Positions 1 to 12,054 of a stretch of DNA of 64,000 nt are shown here, piece by piece. The stretch comes from Plazaster borealis (lineage: Eukaryota; Echinodermata; Asteroidea; Forcipulatida; Labidiasteridae). Made by a program: the position numbers and the translations under genes. The notes below the pieces were generated by a model. The model had not been told where the DNA came from. It saw only the letters and a list, made by a program, of their open reading frames with translations, and ran no database searches. Where the stretch lies: positions 8,895,501-8,959,500 of the forward strand of contig CM037461.1 of assembly GCA_021014325.1 (NCBI GenBank), read 5' to 3'. Position 1 is the first letter of the stretch, and each line of letters opens with the position of its first letter.

Positions 1-760
1 AAATTTACAGGGTTTTTTCAGACAAAACCCAACAAGCAATCACCACTGAAATAAGAATGGTAAAACATAAACAAAATCCATAAAAAGTGTTTTTTCTTTT
101 CTTTTCTTTTAACTTTATAAAGGCAATGACAGTAATTTATAACAAATAGCTTGTTTTAAATGGGCCTCCGTAGTTTTACAAAATTATGTCTCAGTGATTA
201 GGTTTTATAAATTGTATTACAAAATAATCTTTTTGAATGTTATTTTAAATTAATTTACAAACAAAAACCACTATCATAATCAAGTCTAAGCTTTGGAAAT
301 TAAGTACTTTTCCTTGACAGGAAATTAAGTCATTGATTTGTTGGTAATGGCTAACAACTAGCCGACATCTTAGTACTTTTTGTTAAATATAAATCACGCA
401 AGTATAATTTATAGAAAAGTTTACAATATGATCCAGGAGTACTCTATAAGTTATCAGTGTTAACATTTCTTAAAAATTACTCCAAATTATCATACTCACC
501 AATTGTTTGTTGACTTTACGAGGAACAGTTGTTAACTCTGGTTAAACAATAGCACAAACTTTTAGCCAATCACATGTGCTCAACATGTGCTCAACATCCA
601 CTAAAGCGCCACCAAGAGGCATTTTGTTCTGTTATGGATACCAAGATGTGCCATTCAGTTGGAATAAAAAGAAGTTAACCTAAAAATGTTCTTCTTTTTA
701 TATAGCCATTATCAAATTTCAGCTACAAGGCCTTTATACTTCTTTAGGGTCTTAACTACA
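1..760. other. AT-rich sequence without a recognisable gene
   Basis: No open frame with recognisable protein content and no clear repeat structure was seen in this stretch. It is AT-rich with short homopolymer runs. Confidence 0.5.
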
Positions 761-768
761 TGCAGGAA

Positions 769-1275
769 ATGGCGGCCATTTTGAAATCCAAGATGGCGGT
801 CAAATTTCAATACGTTTGTGGAAAATTGTTCTTTTTAGATCCTTGGTGGTACAAACTTTTCAATTTGCTACTTATTTGGAACTCATATATATCACTCCTA
901 ATGGTTGTGGGAAAATCTTAAAATGGCGGCCATTTTGAAAACCAAGATGGCCGCCAACTGTTATTTCTAGAGTAAATGTTTGCTTTCAGATAATTGATAA
1001 TCCAAATAAAGCATTTTGACACTAGTTCAAACTCTATACTGTCTCGAACGCTAATGTTATGGGCAAACATACTTAAAAATGGCGGCCATGTTGAAATCCA
1101 AGATGGCCACCAAATTTTATGAAATTTGGGGAAGATAAATATTTTGAAAATCTTTGGTAGTCCATATAAAGCATTTTAGCACTAATTTGGATCTCATACG
1201 TTGTATAACACCAAAGTTATGGTCAAAAATCACAAAAAATGACAGCCATTTTGAAATTCAAGATGGCCGCCAAAT
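769..1275. repeat. Diverged tandem repeat, about 155-bp unit, four copies
   Basis: A core that reads ATGGCGGCCATTTTGAAA followed by CCAAGATGG(C/T)(C/G)GCCAA recurs near 769, 922, 1079 and 1240, so the period is about 154 to 161 bases. The core is itself a partial inverted repeat, because GGCGGCCAT faces ATGGCCGCC. The spacer between cores is AT-rich and also shows weak similarity between copies (for example the words ATAAAGCATTTT before copies 3 and 4). This is a degenerate minisatellite or satellite-like array; no coding capacity is apparent. Confidence 0.7.
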
Positions 1276-3229
1276 TACGCAACCAAAAAAATGTTACCAA
1301 TGGAATTCTTGCTAAGTAAGGCATAAGCTACAAAATAAGACCAAAATTTCCATCCTTGGCAAAAAAAACCGCAAAAGTACATAAGTGCCCAGACTAATCG
1401 TTTTGATGATTATCTGGAACCCTTTCAGTTGCTGTTAAGGATTGACGAGAAATGATTTACATTTCGTTGAAATCAAGATCAAGATGGTCGTAAAAATAAA
1501 ACTACCTTGCATTCAGACAGCAGGAAGTTAAACCAGATACGGTTTATCTTTGGTTTTAAGAGGTCAAACAGCACCGTGACCCAACACAATAACGTCTGGT
1601 TTATTCACAAAAACACACAAATGGCCTGTCTTAATAGTGAATACTGACAGTGATAGTGCACGCTGGCAACTTTCAAAACTTGCTGTCATTTTTTTTTTGA
1701 AACTGGTTTTTAAAAACAGAGCAGGTGTAACGTTAAATACCTTGCATTTTTAGATTGCGTTTTTTCGCAATGTCCTGATGCCATCCGATCGTCCCGAAAG
1801 TGTCACAATGTGTCGTTTCGTCCGCTTTCCATTGGGTTTTTTCACAGGTTATCGGCACTGCAAACAATGGAAAATGCACAATAATTTCCCCTGTTTGAAC
1901 TCCTTATACACAGCCATTTTGCATGATATTCTTCCTTGTATTTCTGCTGGCATTTCCACGTCTTTGTTGTCATGACTTTCAACGTTTGTTTTCACAATCA
2001 ACTTCTTTGTGGATTGATGTACTGCACACATGTCCTGACTGCATCAGAGCATGTGCGTGAAGGTATTTCTGCCAGGCACACAACGAATTCTCCTATTGGT
2101 TGATGAGTAGGACATGGATATTATTGGCCAATAGGAAAACATGAGCTACATGTTTTAATAGGGGGAAATGGCAATCTGGGAGCTGAAAATTTATATTTAT
2201 ATTTTTCGTGATCTGTAAAATTCTTGATACTCCTCAATTCACTGTCCGATCATTTCGTTTATTGACGTGATGATTTTCAAGCAGGAATCAACTGATATGG
2301 ATGAAAATGTAGTGTTATTATACACAATCGTATTCATATTGATCACAAAGGTTTGTAACATAACAAGTCTTTCAGGTCAACAGTCACCGTGGAGGACGTT
2401 TAAGCATGGAGGTATCTACCTCCATTGTTTAAGGCAAACTTGCTCTTTCAACTTACTTTATAAAATAAAACATCGGGAAGATATTCTAAGAGTGACAAAT
2501 AATTTGTCTTTTAAACCGCTGCGCTGGGCCTCGCACGTCGGCAAGGCGCATTTTTAGTTTTTTGTGTTATGCCTCGAAGTTACCATTTCCACCCTAGAAA
2601 CCGCAGACAATTCACGGCAACAAACTGCCTTCCCCTTTATTTCCAACTGCCGTCGGTGCCCTTTCGTAAAATTGTAAGATGCATACCAAATGTCCGGTTG
2701 TGTGTTTACATTTTTACGGTTTGGATAAACGTCGAAAGATTCACTTGAAAGTTCTGCAAAACACTGCGATCATACAATTCACACAACGCACGCAGTCGCT
2801 TCGTTTCCAATTACAGGCTCATAGTCTTCGTTATCTGGTTACTTTGCGTTCTACAAAAAAGGCAAGATCGAAGTTGTACCACGCGCCAGAGCTAGCTCAT
2901 CAGACCGAAAGCTTTCTATTTAGGATTCAAACGTCCTAAAGGATATCTGCAAAACCTACCATGTGTATTAAGTTTTAAAAATATTTATTTAGACGATTTA
3001 GTAGAGACAAAAATTAAATAAACAAACAAACAAACAAGTAGGCCAATTCATATGTTATAATTTGTGTTATAACTATCTACATTTCACTATTAATCACACA
3101 TTTGACTATTCATCACACAATACAATCTCTTCAGCCAGCGTTGGAAACCTGTTATACTTCAAGCGACACTCGAAGCAGTATTTTTGTTGCCAGACTATTT
3201 GTCAGACCGGTTCGACAACACACAAAGTC
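1276..3229. other. Intergenic, no gene recognised
   Basis: Only short open frames without recognisable content occur. An (AAAC)n microsatellite lies at about 3018-3037. A stretch at about 2400-2550 (hairpin around GGAGGTATCTACCTCC, then a CCGCTGCGCTGGGCC word) has a weaker relative at about 6640-6760, so both are probably copies of one old interspersed repeat. Confidence 0.4.
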
Positions 3230-3317
3230 AAAACAACCAAAGAGCCTGTCTAGCATGAGCTGAATCTGGGGGCGCCCCAGGATTCAGCTCATGCTAGACA
3301 GGCTCTTTGGTTGTTTT
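3230..3317. repeat. Near-perfect 88-bp inverted repeat (hairpin)
   Basis: The left arm 3230-3266 and the right arm 3281-3317 are exact reverse complements over about 37 bases. The 14-base centre is GC-rich and nearly self-complementary itself (TGGGGGCGCCCCAG), so the whole block could fold into one long stem. The flanks do not show an obvious target-site duplication. It could be a foldback element, a recent inverted duplication or an assembly or library artefact. Confidence 0.9.
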
Positions 3318-3546
3318 AAAGAACGCTGGCTTAGAGGTCGGGGCACCATACCCACGAAAATCAGCAGGCTCAACCTCCTATCAATGATGTCATTGTCGGC
3401 CAATCACCGTGCAGGAAAACCATGCTGTCTAAATGTGTTTTTTCCTGACTGCCCGGACTAGCTAAGATCCGGTCTCGCTTTTAACATTTCCATGTAGAAA
3501 ATGAAATAATCTATCCATGTATACTATTTGGGGACTGTTGGCGACA

Positions 3547-5934
3547 TTGATAAGGGACAATCTGCCGTGTTTTTGTGATTTGTTTTCTTTCTTTTTGATT
3601 TACGTACAAATTTATCTTTTTAAAATTGAAGTGGAACCGATTTTTTTCATACAAAACGACAGAAATGCTCTTTGTTTTATTTAAATGGTGCATTATTTTT
3701 GTTGAGACTTTTTTGATGCAGACCTGCCATTTCCGTCCCTCTCTTTGTCAATTGTATGGTACCCCACTCACTTGCTCTCTCTCTGCCAGTACAGGGCAAA
3801 TAGCTGTGTTAACCGATTGCACCAATTGGGGGGGGGGGGGCTGGCTGCCCAAAAACCAGCTCATCATTTCTACATGTTGTGCAGTTGTTCTCGTTGTGCA
3901 CGGACGACTTCCAGCGGTTCTTTTCCACACCAAAACCCGTACTTCCATTAGTGAATTTAAGCTCTCACCAAAGCAAATCCAACTTTCTGCTCTGACCTTT
4001 TATATTTTACATGTTAATACCAACATGAACCACTTTAAAAGGATCTACACTCTGTCAGGGATTGGAGCAGGGTTCCCAGACTCCACAGCAACAGTCAGTG
4101 ACGCCATGATACCTTGTGCATAGATGAAGGTAAAAGAAAACTGGTAGAATTGTAACACTCAATTTGCAAAACGTCAGAATAGTTGTGGACTCCTTCAATA
4201 CCAATCACGTTGTTTGGAAGCTAAAATAATGTCAAAGAATCCAATAACATATCACTATGTTGAAGAAAATTGTTTAACTTCAGTTCAACCTAAATACGTC
4301 ACACCAAAACAACATGCAACATAAAATAGTCTTAGTGTAATTATCTTGCAAACGCATAATATTGTTTGTAAACTCAATTCAATGTGTTGTATTAGTTGAT
4401 GTCCCAATGAAAATCATACACGTGAGGTGATATGGCTACGTAGGACGCCACCACAAGGGAAATGTTATAATTTAATTTAATGCACACAAGTATATGCATC
4501 AATGCATGAAAGCCATGAACAAACGTACACTTTTTGGACACATTTCGATGTTTTTGTTGAACGCAAGACAAAAATGAGCGAGGTTTATTTTATTCGTTAA
4601 TTATTTTATATAATTATATATTTACGCGCGCAAGTTTTTAAAACTGCGCGCGCAATTCTACACTATTGCGCAAAATTGCCATTATGCAGATAAAACAGTT
4701 TGCGTGCGCACCACGCAATTTTATAAAAATGCGCCTATTAAAATTGATAACGGGACAATCTGCCGTGTTTTTGTGATTTGTTTTCTTTCTTTTTGATTTA
4801 CGTACAAATTTATCTTTTTAAAATTGAAGTGGCACCGATTTTTTTCATACAAAACGACAGAAATGCTCTTTGTTTTATTTAAATGGTGCATTATTTTTGT
4901 TGAGACTTTTTTGATGCAGACCTGCCATTTCCGTCCCTCTCTTTGTCAATTGTATGGTACCCCACTCACTTGCTCTCTCTCTGCCAGTACAGGGCAAATA
5001 GCTGTGCTAACCGATTGCACCAATTGGGGGGGGGGGGGGCTGGCTGCCCAAAAACCAGCTCATCATTTCTACATGTTGTGCAGTTGTTCTCGTTGTGCAC
5101 GGACGACTTCCAGCGGTTCTTTTCCACACCAAAACCCGTACTTCCATTAGTGAATTTAAGCTCTCACCAAAGCAAATCCAACTTTCTGCTCTGACCTTTT
5201 ATATTTTACTTGTTAATACCAACATGAACTACTTTAAAAGGATCTACACTCTGTCAGGGATTGGAGCAGGGTTCCCAGACTCCACAGCAACAGTCAGTGA
5301 CGCCATGATACCTTGTGCATAGATGAAGGTAAAAGAAAACTGGTAGAATTGAACACTCAATTTGCAAAACGTCAGAATAGTTGTGGACTCCTTCAATACC
5401 AATCACGTTGTTTGGAAACTAAAATAATGTCAAAGAATCCAATAACATATCACTATGTTGAAGAAAATTGTTTAACTTCAGTTCAACCTAAATACGTCAC
5501 ACCAAAACAACATGCAACATAAAATAGTCTTAGTGTAATTATCTTGCAAACGCATAATATTGGGTGTAAACTCAATTCAATGTGTTGTATTAGTTGACGT
5601 CCCAATGAAAATCATATACGTGAGGTGACATGGCTACGTAGGACGCCACCACAAGGGAAATGTTATTATTTAATTTAATGCACACAAGTATATGCATCAA
5701 TGCATGAAAGCCATGAACAAACGTACACATTTCGATGTTTTTGTTGAACGCAAGACAAAAATGAGGGAGGTTTATTTTATTTGATAATTATTTTATATAA
5801 TTATATATTTACGCGCGCAAGTTTTTAAAACTGCGCGCGCAATTCTACGCTATTGCGCAAAATTGCCGTTATGCAGATAAAACAGTTTGCGTGCGCACCA
5901 CGCAATTTTATAAAAATGCGCCTATTAAAATTGC
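3547..5934. repeat. Tandem duplication, two units of about 1.2 kb
   Basis: Unit 1 (about 3547-4744) and unit 2 (about 4745-5934) are nearly identical over their whole length, with a period of about 1198 bases at the left side and 1187 at the right because unit 2 lacks about 11 bases near 5728. Differences are scattered single bases, and a G homopolymer near 3829 and 5028 differs in length. Each unit ends with a GCGCGC-rich segment (4624 onward and 5811 onward) rich in alternating CG. The open frames inside (3626-4123; 4824-5150) change frame after the G run and resemble no family I recognise, so I do not call them genes. Confidence 0.88.
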
Positions 5935-7460
5935 GATAAAATGTTTCGACTCAAATCACTGCGAGGCGATTGTAACAAATAAAACAAGTTTCAAGTCACT
6001 CCGCCACCGCATGGATGAGCAACAATCGCAACAAAGTAGTTTTCACCAGAATGAAAATCAAACTCAAAGTAAATTCACAACTGGCAAGCAGTGCAGTTCA
6101 AACGAAACAAAAATAAACAGTTTCATACTCGATAGGCGATAATAATGAAATTGCATAACTGCAAAGTGCAAATATAGACCTAGGCCTACCTACGTTAAAT
6201 GGTTTAATCAATTATGTTTTGTAAGCCTATGCAATGCATTGTGTTTTGCTCCAAGTTCTAGAGTTTCAAATTTTTCTTAATGTAAGGCACATTGGGAATG
6301 TGATTCATATTCATAACATGCTTCATTGTTTTTGAATAGATACTCCTGACTGTCCTAGCTTTTTATAATGGTCATGGTGTGGGACTCCAGTCCCCTGCAG
6401 CTAGTGACTGGACTCCTTCATCATGCGTGTCCAACTTTGGTCCAACGGACTCCAGAGTCAAGCTCGGTTTTTGCTACCTAGAATTCAAATGAACACCCGA
6501 CGAACGAAAAAGGAAACATCCCTATCTCTTCCTCGTTCAACGTTACTTCCTTTTTAAATTTTTTGTTGCCGGCATTTCTGGTGTTCCCCAGAGACTGTCT
6601 CGCAACATTAATGTTACAGTTACACCATCATGAGTATGACCATGGAGGTATAGTTCCTTCCTCCAAGACCAAGTTCAAGGTTAGGCCTACACCAAGTTCC
6701 AAATGTCAGATTAAAAAAATGATAATTGTCTCAAGAAGCCGTTGCGTTGGGCCTACGAACCATATTCCATTGACGTAAATGTGGTTAAATTATCTGCGCA
6801 CTACTACCGCAAGAAATACTACAGGATATCCAGTACTTCACACAGTCGCTGTCCCGTCCGTCCCCGAAAATGAGGATTTATAAGGACAAGAAAGTATGTA
6901 TGTATTGGCTCTACTCCCGCGCCCGACACGGCGGCTGGACGAGCTGAATAACTACCACCAGGGTGGCTACGTGGTACGTGCACTACCGCCAAACACATTA
7001 TAGGCTACGTCCAGAAAACGACTCAATATACATCAAATTAAAATAATATATGCAAATTTCGTGATCGGATTTAGATGTGGTAACATACTGCAAAGAATTT
7101 TACAGCAAATTAATCAGTTATTTACTATGTACAGATTAATTCAGTTATTTGTGTTAAACACATTGATAGATTTTGTGATAAATTAAATGTGTGAACTAAA
7201 CTTGTGAGCTAAATTCAAAGAAATTCATTAAAAGACAAAGTTTTAATTACAATCTAACACCCAGGACTGCCAAATTTTCGAAACGATCTGTATATAAACG
7301 CATGCTGTACATTGAGTAGTATACAGGTGCGGTGAAGAGGAAATGGTCGACGAAGGGAGATCAAGAGGATTGACTGATTGTGTGTGTGCATTGAATTAAT
7401 TGATGTTTAAAATTAGAAATATAATAACTATTAATTAATTAATGAGCGTATGTTGATGTA
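5935..7460. other. Intergenic, no gene recognised
   Basis: No supported gene. Short open frames exist but lack recognisable motifs and have no matching splice structure. The 6640-6760 part resembles 2400-2550 weakly and may be an old repeat. Confidence 0.35.
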
Positions 7461-7790
7461 ACGTCAGACAATGACGGTAATAGAACGTTGTTGTCTGACG
7501 TCAGGTTTGGGGTTTTCTAAGGACATCTAAAAGACGTTAAACTTCTGATCGTCTGTCTATGTAGTTCTTTTGTCTGTATTTGACGTCATGTTTGGGAACT
7601 TTGTCGACGTCTAAATGACGTTCATTTATTGAATGTCTGTCGACGTCGGATTGTGGTCGAAATAACGTTGTATCATGGTCGATAACACGTCATAAAAACT
7701 TTCACATAGAACCATGAGCCGACCGTCATCCAATGTCAGGATTTAATGTTGATTTAACGTTATTATGACCATCGTGTGCCAGCTGGGTTC
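7461..7790. repeat. TGACGTC / AACGTT-rich degenerate repeat
   Basis: The words GTCTGACGTC, TGACGTCA, GTCGACGTC and AACGTT occur again and again over about 330 bases, separated by about 15 to 60 bases. The pattern looks like the terminal or subterminal part of an old DNA transposon built from short internal repeats. No transposase-like frame lies next to it. The assignment to a mobile element is inference. Confidence 0.4.
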
Positions 7791-8289
7791 TTACCATTTA
7801 CATTTTTTTTGAACTGCATCTGTCCCACAACGAAACCCACAAAACGAACGGAAATGTTTATGAAAAGCCTTGCAAGGTCCGTGCAAACGTCGTGTAATCG
7901 CCGTATGCTTTAAACAAAAATATTAAGCAATTTCTATGGCTCCGTAAACCAAACCATGCAGGATGCATCATATCCAGGATTTAGTCAATATGCCACTCCC
8001 TGTCACTGCCTAAATGTATTTTGTATGCACTTGAAGACTTGTTTATTGAGGTCTATTGATCTCATTCACACCTTTAGTCTATAGGCTGTTCTATGCTGGC
8101 AAAAACCACAGGAATGTGAAACACGAACATGGTGTTTACAACAGTGTACAGCAAGATCGTGAACACGGTTGCTAATCCCCCAATGTTGTCAAACACGATA
8201 TTCGTTGGTATAAAACATGAAACGAGATTGGATGAACCTAATTATAATGTTTCGTGGTTTGCGAAAACCGTGTTCGTGTGCCAAATAAC
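7791..8289. other. Intergenic, no gene recognised
   Basis: Nothing supported in this stretch; it leads into the decayed recombinase-like exon that follows on the minus strand. Confidence 0.3.
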
Positions 8290-8584
8290 TTTTGGCAGTA
8301 CTGTATTTGCCATGTACATTAAGGTCTTGCATCAGTAGAAGTTTGCCAACCTAAACACGTTCTAGAAAAGGGGCTCATTTGCCTGTAGTTTTCCAAGTGT
8401 ACCTGCTTTGTGTGGCCAAGGTGCCTACACATCCAGTGTAGTTGAGTTGTGGAGAGGTACATTGCTTGAGTTAGTGTCGCCATATACTTCCTCATCTTTG
8501 TACTCGTTATCCTCTTTGGTGCCTTCAGGCTGCACTCCTCGCAGATGTTCTGAAGGGAATTGTAAGCACGAAGCACCGAATCCC
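8290..8584 (-). pseudogene. Decayed copy of the catalytic exon of the C2H2/tyrosine-recombinase-like gene
   Basis: Read on the minus strand, the exon starts after a splice acceptor (TTTTTCAG then GGGATTC) at 8584, exactly like the last exon of locus A at 11550. The protein runs parallel to that exon: MRKYMATLTQ, then HLGHTKQVHLENYRQMSPF. The arginine in MRKYMAT, the LGH and the final tyrosine-containing part are the positions expected of the C-terminal catalytic part of a tyrosine recombinase fold. Just after MSPF the frame shifts by one base and an in-frame TAG follows, although GKLLLMQDLNV-like residues can still be read. No other exon of the gene was found upstream on this strand, so this is a single-exon relic. 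Confidence 0.75.
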
Positions 8585-9174
8585 CTGAAAAATATAAAGC
8601 ATTAAAATTAAATAACTAGGCCACACTCGAGACATTTAGGCGAGATGCACATAAATTAAAAATTTATCAAAATCCTGAAATATTTGTATACTGTCAATGT
8701 TAAGTGGGATCAACTGACCATATGTAACTTGACTTGTGTGACTTTTAACATTAAAGTTATTAAAGTAACTTTACTTCAATTTCCCTCAAATTCAGTTCCC
8801 TGCCAATTGTATAATTTAGAAATGTTTAAGCATCTTTCTTTTTTGTATTTGAAATTAAAAAGGCACAGTTTGTGATCTGACGACCTCATTGCTTTACAAG
8901 TATTTTGTCTTTCTTTATAATACAAATGTTAATGAGTAACCAGCGCAAAAAAGCGATGCAATTTTATAAGCTTGATATTAATTAATATGACACAAAAATA
9001 CTGACCCAGAAAACACTCAAGTAAAAAAAACAGAGCATTACCAGTAACACTTCAGTGTTATTCAACAACTCAACTCAACAAACGTTTTGCAAAATACAGC
9101 AAGAACAGTAAATCAAACAGGTTTTCAAGAAAGTTTTCTTGATTCTTGATTCTTGAAAAAATGGAAAGAAATTA
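8585..9174. other. Intergenic, no gene recognised
   Basis: AT-rich sequence without supported genes between the decayed exon and the duplicated flank that begins near 9175. Confidence 0.3.
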
Positions 9175-9590
9175 AAGACATTTTGACAAACAGTTTGTAG
9201 TGTATTAAACCAGTGATTTTCTCAGCTCAATGTACCTCGTCAAGTTACTTTGATATCAGCCCATTTTAAAAGAATGCCTCCATCACAACTACGGAACGTC
9301 AACAACCAACCCAACTGGCTTCAGGCAAACCCCTAAATATGGGGTTTTACGATACATGGCAAGTTTTCAAGGTTGTTATAGAACACAATATATCTGCAAA
9401 ACTTGTCTTTTTACAGTATTTTATAATAAATAAAAAAATCAAAAAATTGTATCCACACAGTGGGATCTGTAGCCTTAGAGAAACAAAATAAATGTTCAAA
9501 ATTAATACCAAATACGTGTAACTTTTATAGACCCATGACTACTCAGATGTATACTAAGCATAAATTTTGTTACTCAACTTAAGTTATCGA
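9175..9590. repeat. Direct repeat copy 1 (partner at 10413-10790)
   Basis: This segment and 10413-10790 share long near-identical runs in the same orientation, for example GACATTTTGACAAACAGTTTG at the left and the block that ends near TACTAAGCATAAA at the right. Copy 1 has about 40 extra bases near 9318-9365 that copy 2 lacks. Copy 2 lies at the 3' end of locus A, so the pair probably records a local duplication of the 3' flank of that gene. The foldback element 9638-10369 lies between the two copies. Confidence 0.8.
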
Positions 9591-9637
9591 TTCTTGTGAA
9601 ACAATGGAAAGAAATTAAAGACATTTTATATATTTAT

Positions 9638-10369
9638 TTGGTTTGCGGTAACACCATGTGTGTACCTACTTGCCAGGTAGAGTTTGTTCTTAGAGAACTG
9701 TCTTGCTTAATTCTACTACCGCGGAGTAGATTGTTCGGGTGTTCGGGAGACTTCTCAGTTCTGTAAAGAACTGTCCTGTTTATTAACTATTACCTGGGTG
9801 GAAGGTATAGAATTAGGCTGGGACTACTACTTTAGCTTATAGGATCGTAATTAACTGTACTACCGTGGAGTCAGTTCTTGGATTGGTCTCAACGTTTCAA
9901 CTAGCTTGCTCTAGTCATCGTCAGGAGACTGAAGAGGTAAGAGATGAGTGGGCTTATTTATAGGGGTTCAGAGGATCCAGTGTGAGTCAATCGATGCTCT
10001 GATTGGTTGAGTAGTTGGCGGGCTCAGGGCTATTGTTAGGGTTGCCCATTGTGTGAGAAACCCCTTGGGTGTAGTGAGGCGTGTCAGTAGGCTGGGGGTT
10101 GTTAGAGGAGGGTGGTAGAATAGTGTGCCAAATACTGCTGATGAAATAACCGATATCTTGTGGCACAGTGTCGTGTCTGTGTATTTCGATTGCTCCCCTT
10201 ACCTTCCGCCCAGGTAATAGTTAACAAACAGGACAGTTCTTTTCAGAACTGAGAAGTCTCCCGAACACCCGAACAATCTACTCCGCGGTAGTAGAATTAA
10301 GCAAGACAGTTCTCTAAGAACAAACTCTACCTGGCAAGTAGATACACACATGGTGTTACCGCAAACCAA
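9638..10369. mobile_element. Foldback element with about 169-bp inverted termini
   Basis: The left arm 9638-9806 begins TTGGTTTGCGGTAACACC and is mirrored by the right arm 10201-10369, which ends GGTGTTACCGCAAACCAA; the arms agree along nearly their whole length. The middle (9807-10200) has no gene. Read on the minus strand, the middle and arms contain words I associate with Penelope-like elements (ACTACCGCGGAGTAGA, and a CTGACGA...GAAAC core at 9924-9894). The insertion could be a short inverted-repeat transposon or an inverted, truncated Penelope-like copy. Flanks are AT-rich on both sides, so a target duplication cannot be defined. Confidence 0.8.
9894..9924 (-). other. Hammerhead-ribozyme-like core (candidate)
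   Basis: On the minus strand CTGACGA at 9924-9918 is followed by a small stem (GACTAG facing CTAGTT) and then GAAAC at 9898-9894. That order, CUGANGA - stem II - GAAA, is the core of a hammerhead ribozyme, and hammerheads are known from Penelope-like retroelements. I could not define stems I and III with a cleavage triplet, so the call stays tentative. Confidence 0.3.
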
Positions 10370-10412
10370 ATAAAATATATTGATACCTCACCATGCAATG
10401 CCTCAAATCCTA

Positions 10413-10790
10413 TAAAGACATTTTGACAAACAGTTTGTAGGTTATTTTAAACCAGTGATTTTCTTAGCTCAATGTACCTCGGCAAGTTACTTTGATGTCA
10501 GTCCATTTTAAAAGAATGCCTCCATCACAATTACGGAACGTCGACAACCAACCCAAATCAAGGTTGTTATTTATAGAATACAATATATCTGCCAAACTTG
10601 TCTTTTTACAGTATTTTATAACCAAAAAAGAAAATCAAAAAAATTGTATCCACACAGTGGGATCTGTAGCCTTAGAGAAACAAAATAAATGTTCAAAATT
10701 AATACCAAATACGTGTAACTTTTAAAGACCCATGACTACTTAGATGTATACTAAGCATAAAGTTTGTTACTCAACTTTACTTCAGAAATT
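10413..10790. repeat. Direct repeat copy 2 (partner at 9175-9590)
   Basis: This is the second copy of the block described at 9175-9590. It overlaps the last codons and 3' flank of locus A (minus strand), which suggests that this copy is the original and 9175-9590 the duplicate. Confidence 0.8.
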
Positions 10791-11550
10791 ACTTGTCCAA
10801 CATTCAGTTGGTTTTTGAAACATTTTTCTTCTTTACGGCATCTTAGTCCATCCCACTGTTTGCTCTTCTTTTCTGAAGTAGATTTGAAACTTTTTTCACT
10901 ATCAAGCTCCACGAACGCCTGTGTAGTTCCCCCCCCCCCATTTTGCCTACTCAATTGAATGGCTTTGTCACACTGCAGTTTGCCCGAGGTTATATTTGTC
11001 TTGAAGTTATCGTCCAAGTACTTGTGGAGCTCTCCAAGCTCCACCACTGTCCAAGGCTGTCTTTGAGTTTTTCCGACTGTCTTCTTCCTCATCTTCTTCT
11101 TGGGCATTTCTTGATCACTGGATTCTTGTCCACTATCAGAAGTTGCATGTTCAACGGCTCTCTGTTCCTGTGTTAGCGCTTGGCTGTAACTGGATGCGTC
11201 ACCTAGTCGCTCTTGGGCTTTGTCAGACAAAATTTTGGCAAAATCTATGTCACTCAACTTTTTGCCTACAAAGTTTGATTGGACATTTAAATCCTGCATT
11301 AGCAACAATTTTCCTATTTTAACTCGCTCTAGAAAGGGACTCATTACTCTGTAGTGATTTAAATGGACAGTTTTAGAGTGCCCAAGATGTTTACAAACCC
11401 AATCCATTTGGTTGGGGGTCAAGTCCATCACTTGGGTCAGTGTTGCCATGTATTTCCGCAAGTTAACGCTTGTGATTCGTCCAGGCGTGTTTAGATCACA
11501 CTCTTGGCAGACCTTCTTCAGTGAGTCATAGGCTCTGAGAACAGAATCCC
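10751..11550 (-). CDS. Locus A exon 4: recombinase-like catalytic region and SANT-like tail
   Basis: After the acceptor TTTTCAG at 11551-11552, the exon reads DSVLRAYDSL, RITSVNLRKYMATLTQ, CKHLGHSKTVHLNHYRVMSPF and KIGKLLLMQDLNV. The order Arg (LRKYMAT), LGH and a Tyr two residues after the next His matches box II of tyrosine recombinases, with the usual second histidine position occupied. A charged linker with PKKKMRKK, a possible nuclear localisation signal, is followed by a SANT/Myb-like stretch. A C/G homopolymer near 10931-10940 codes for a glycine run inside this tail and may hide a length error. The stop is at 10751. Confidence 0.7.
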
Positions 11551-12054
11551 CTGAAAAGGTTAAACAGACACATCTTCATGTATACAAGACTGTAGTGTAA
11601 CCTATGAAAACAACTTTGAAAAGGAAAACAAAAAGTGAACGAAGACCTGCTATGCATGGTGGTGGTAGACGTAGGTTAAAGTTGGCGGAAACACAATGTG
11701 TAATGTTGGCTCTGAATCTTCTCAATCACAAGCAGTCAGCAATTCCCATTGTTTATGACTCATTTACTATCCCACCACCATTACATCAGGTTGCCTAATC
11801 ATCCACAATCCATGTTAAACCTGATTTCCTGTGCAATTTACCTCGATTTCCGTTTAAGATATAAACGGTTTGTTTTAGAAATTTCCACCATGAAAAAGAA
11901 TGGGAAAAGGATTATGACAATATGTCATTACGCCACACACATTTCACAGATTTCTAAGATATTTGGGAAACCTCTGTGTGCATATGCTACAGCATTTTTA
12001 AAGCAATTTGTTGAAGCATTTCTGAAGAAAAAAACTGTCACGAATTTTACATAC

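Noticed and set aside
3626..5322. Open frames of 165 and 108 codons in the tandem duplication
   Set aside because: They shift frame at a G homopolymer, contain no recognisable motif, and their ends differ between two nearly identical copies, so they are chance frames.
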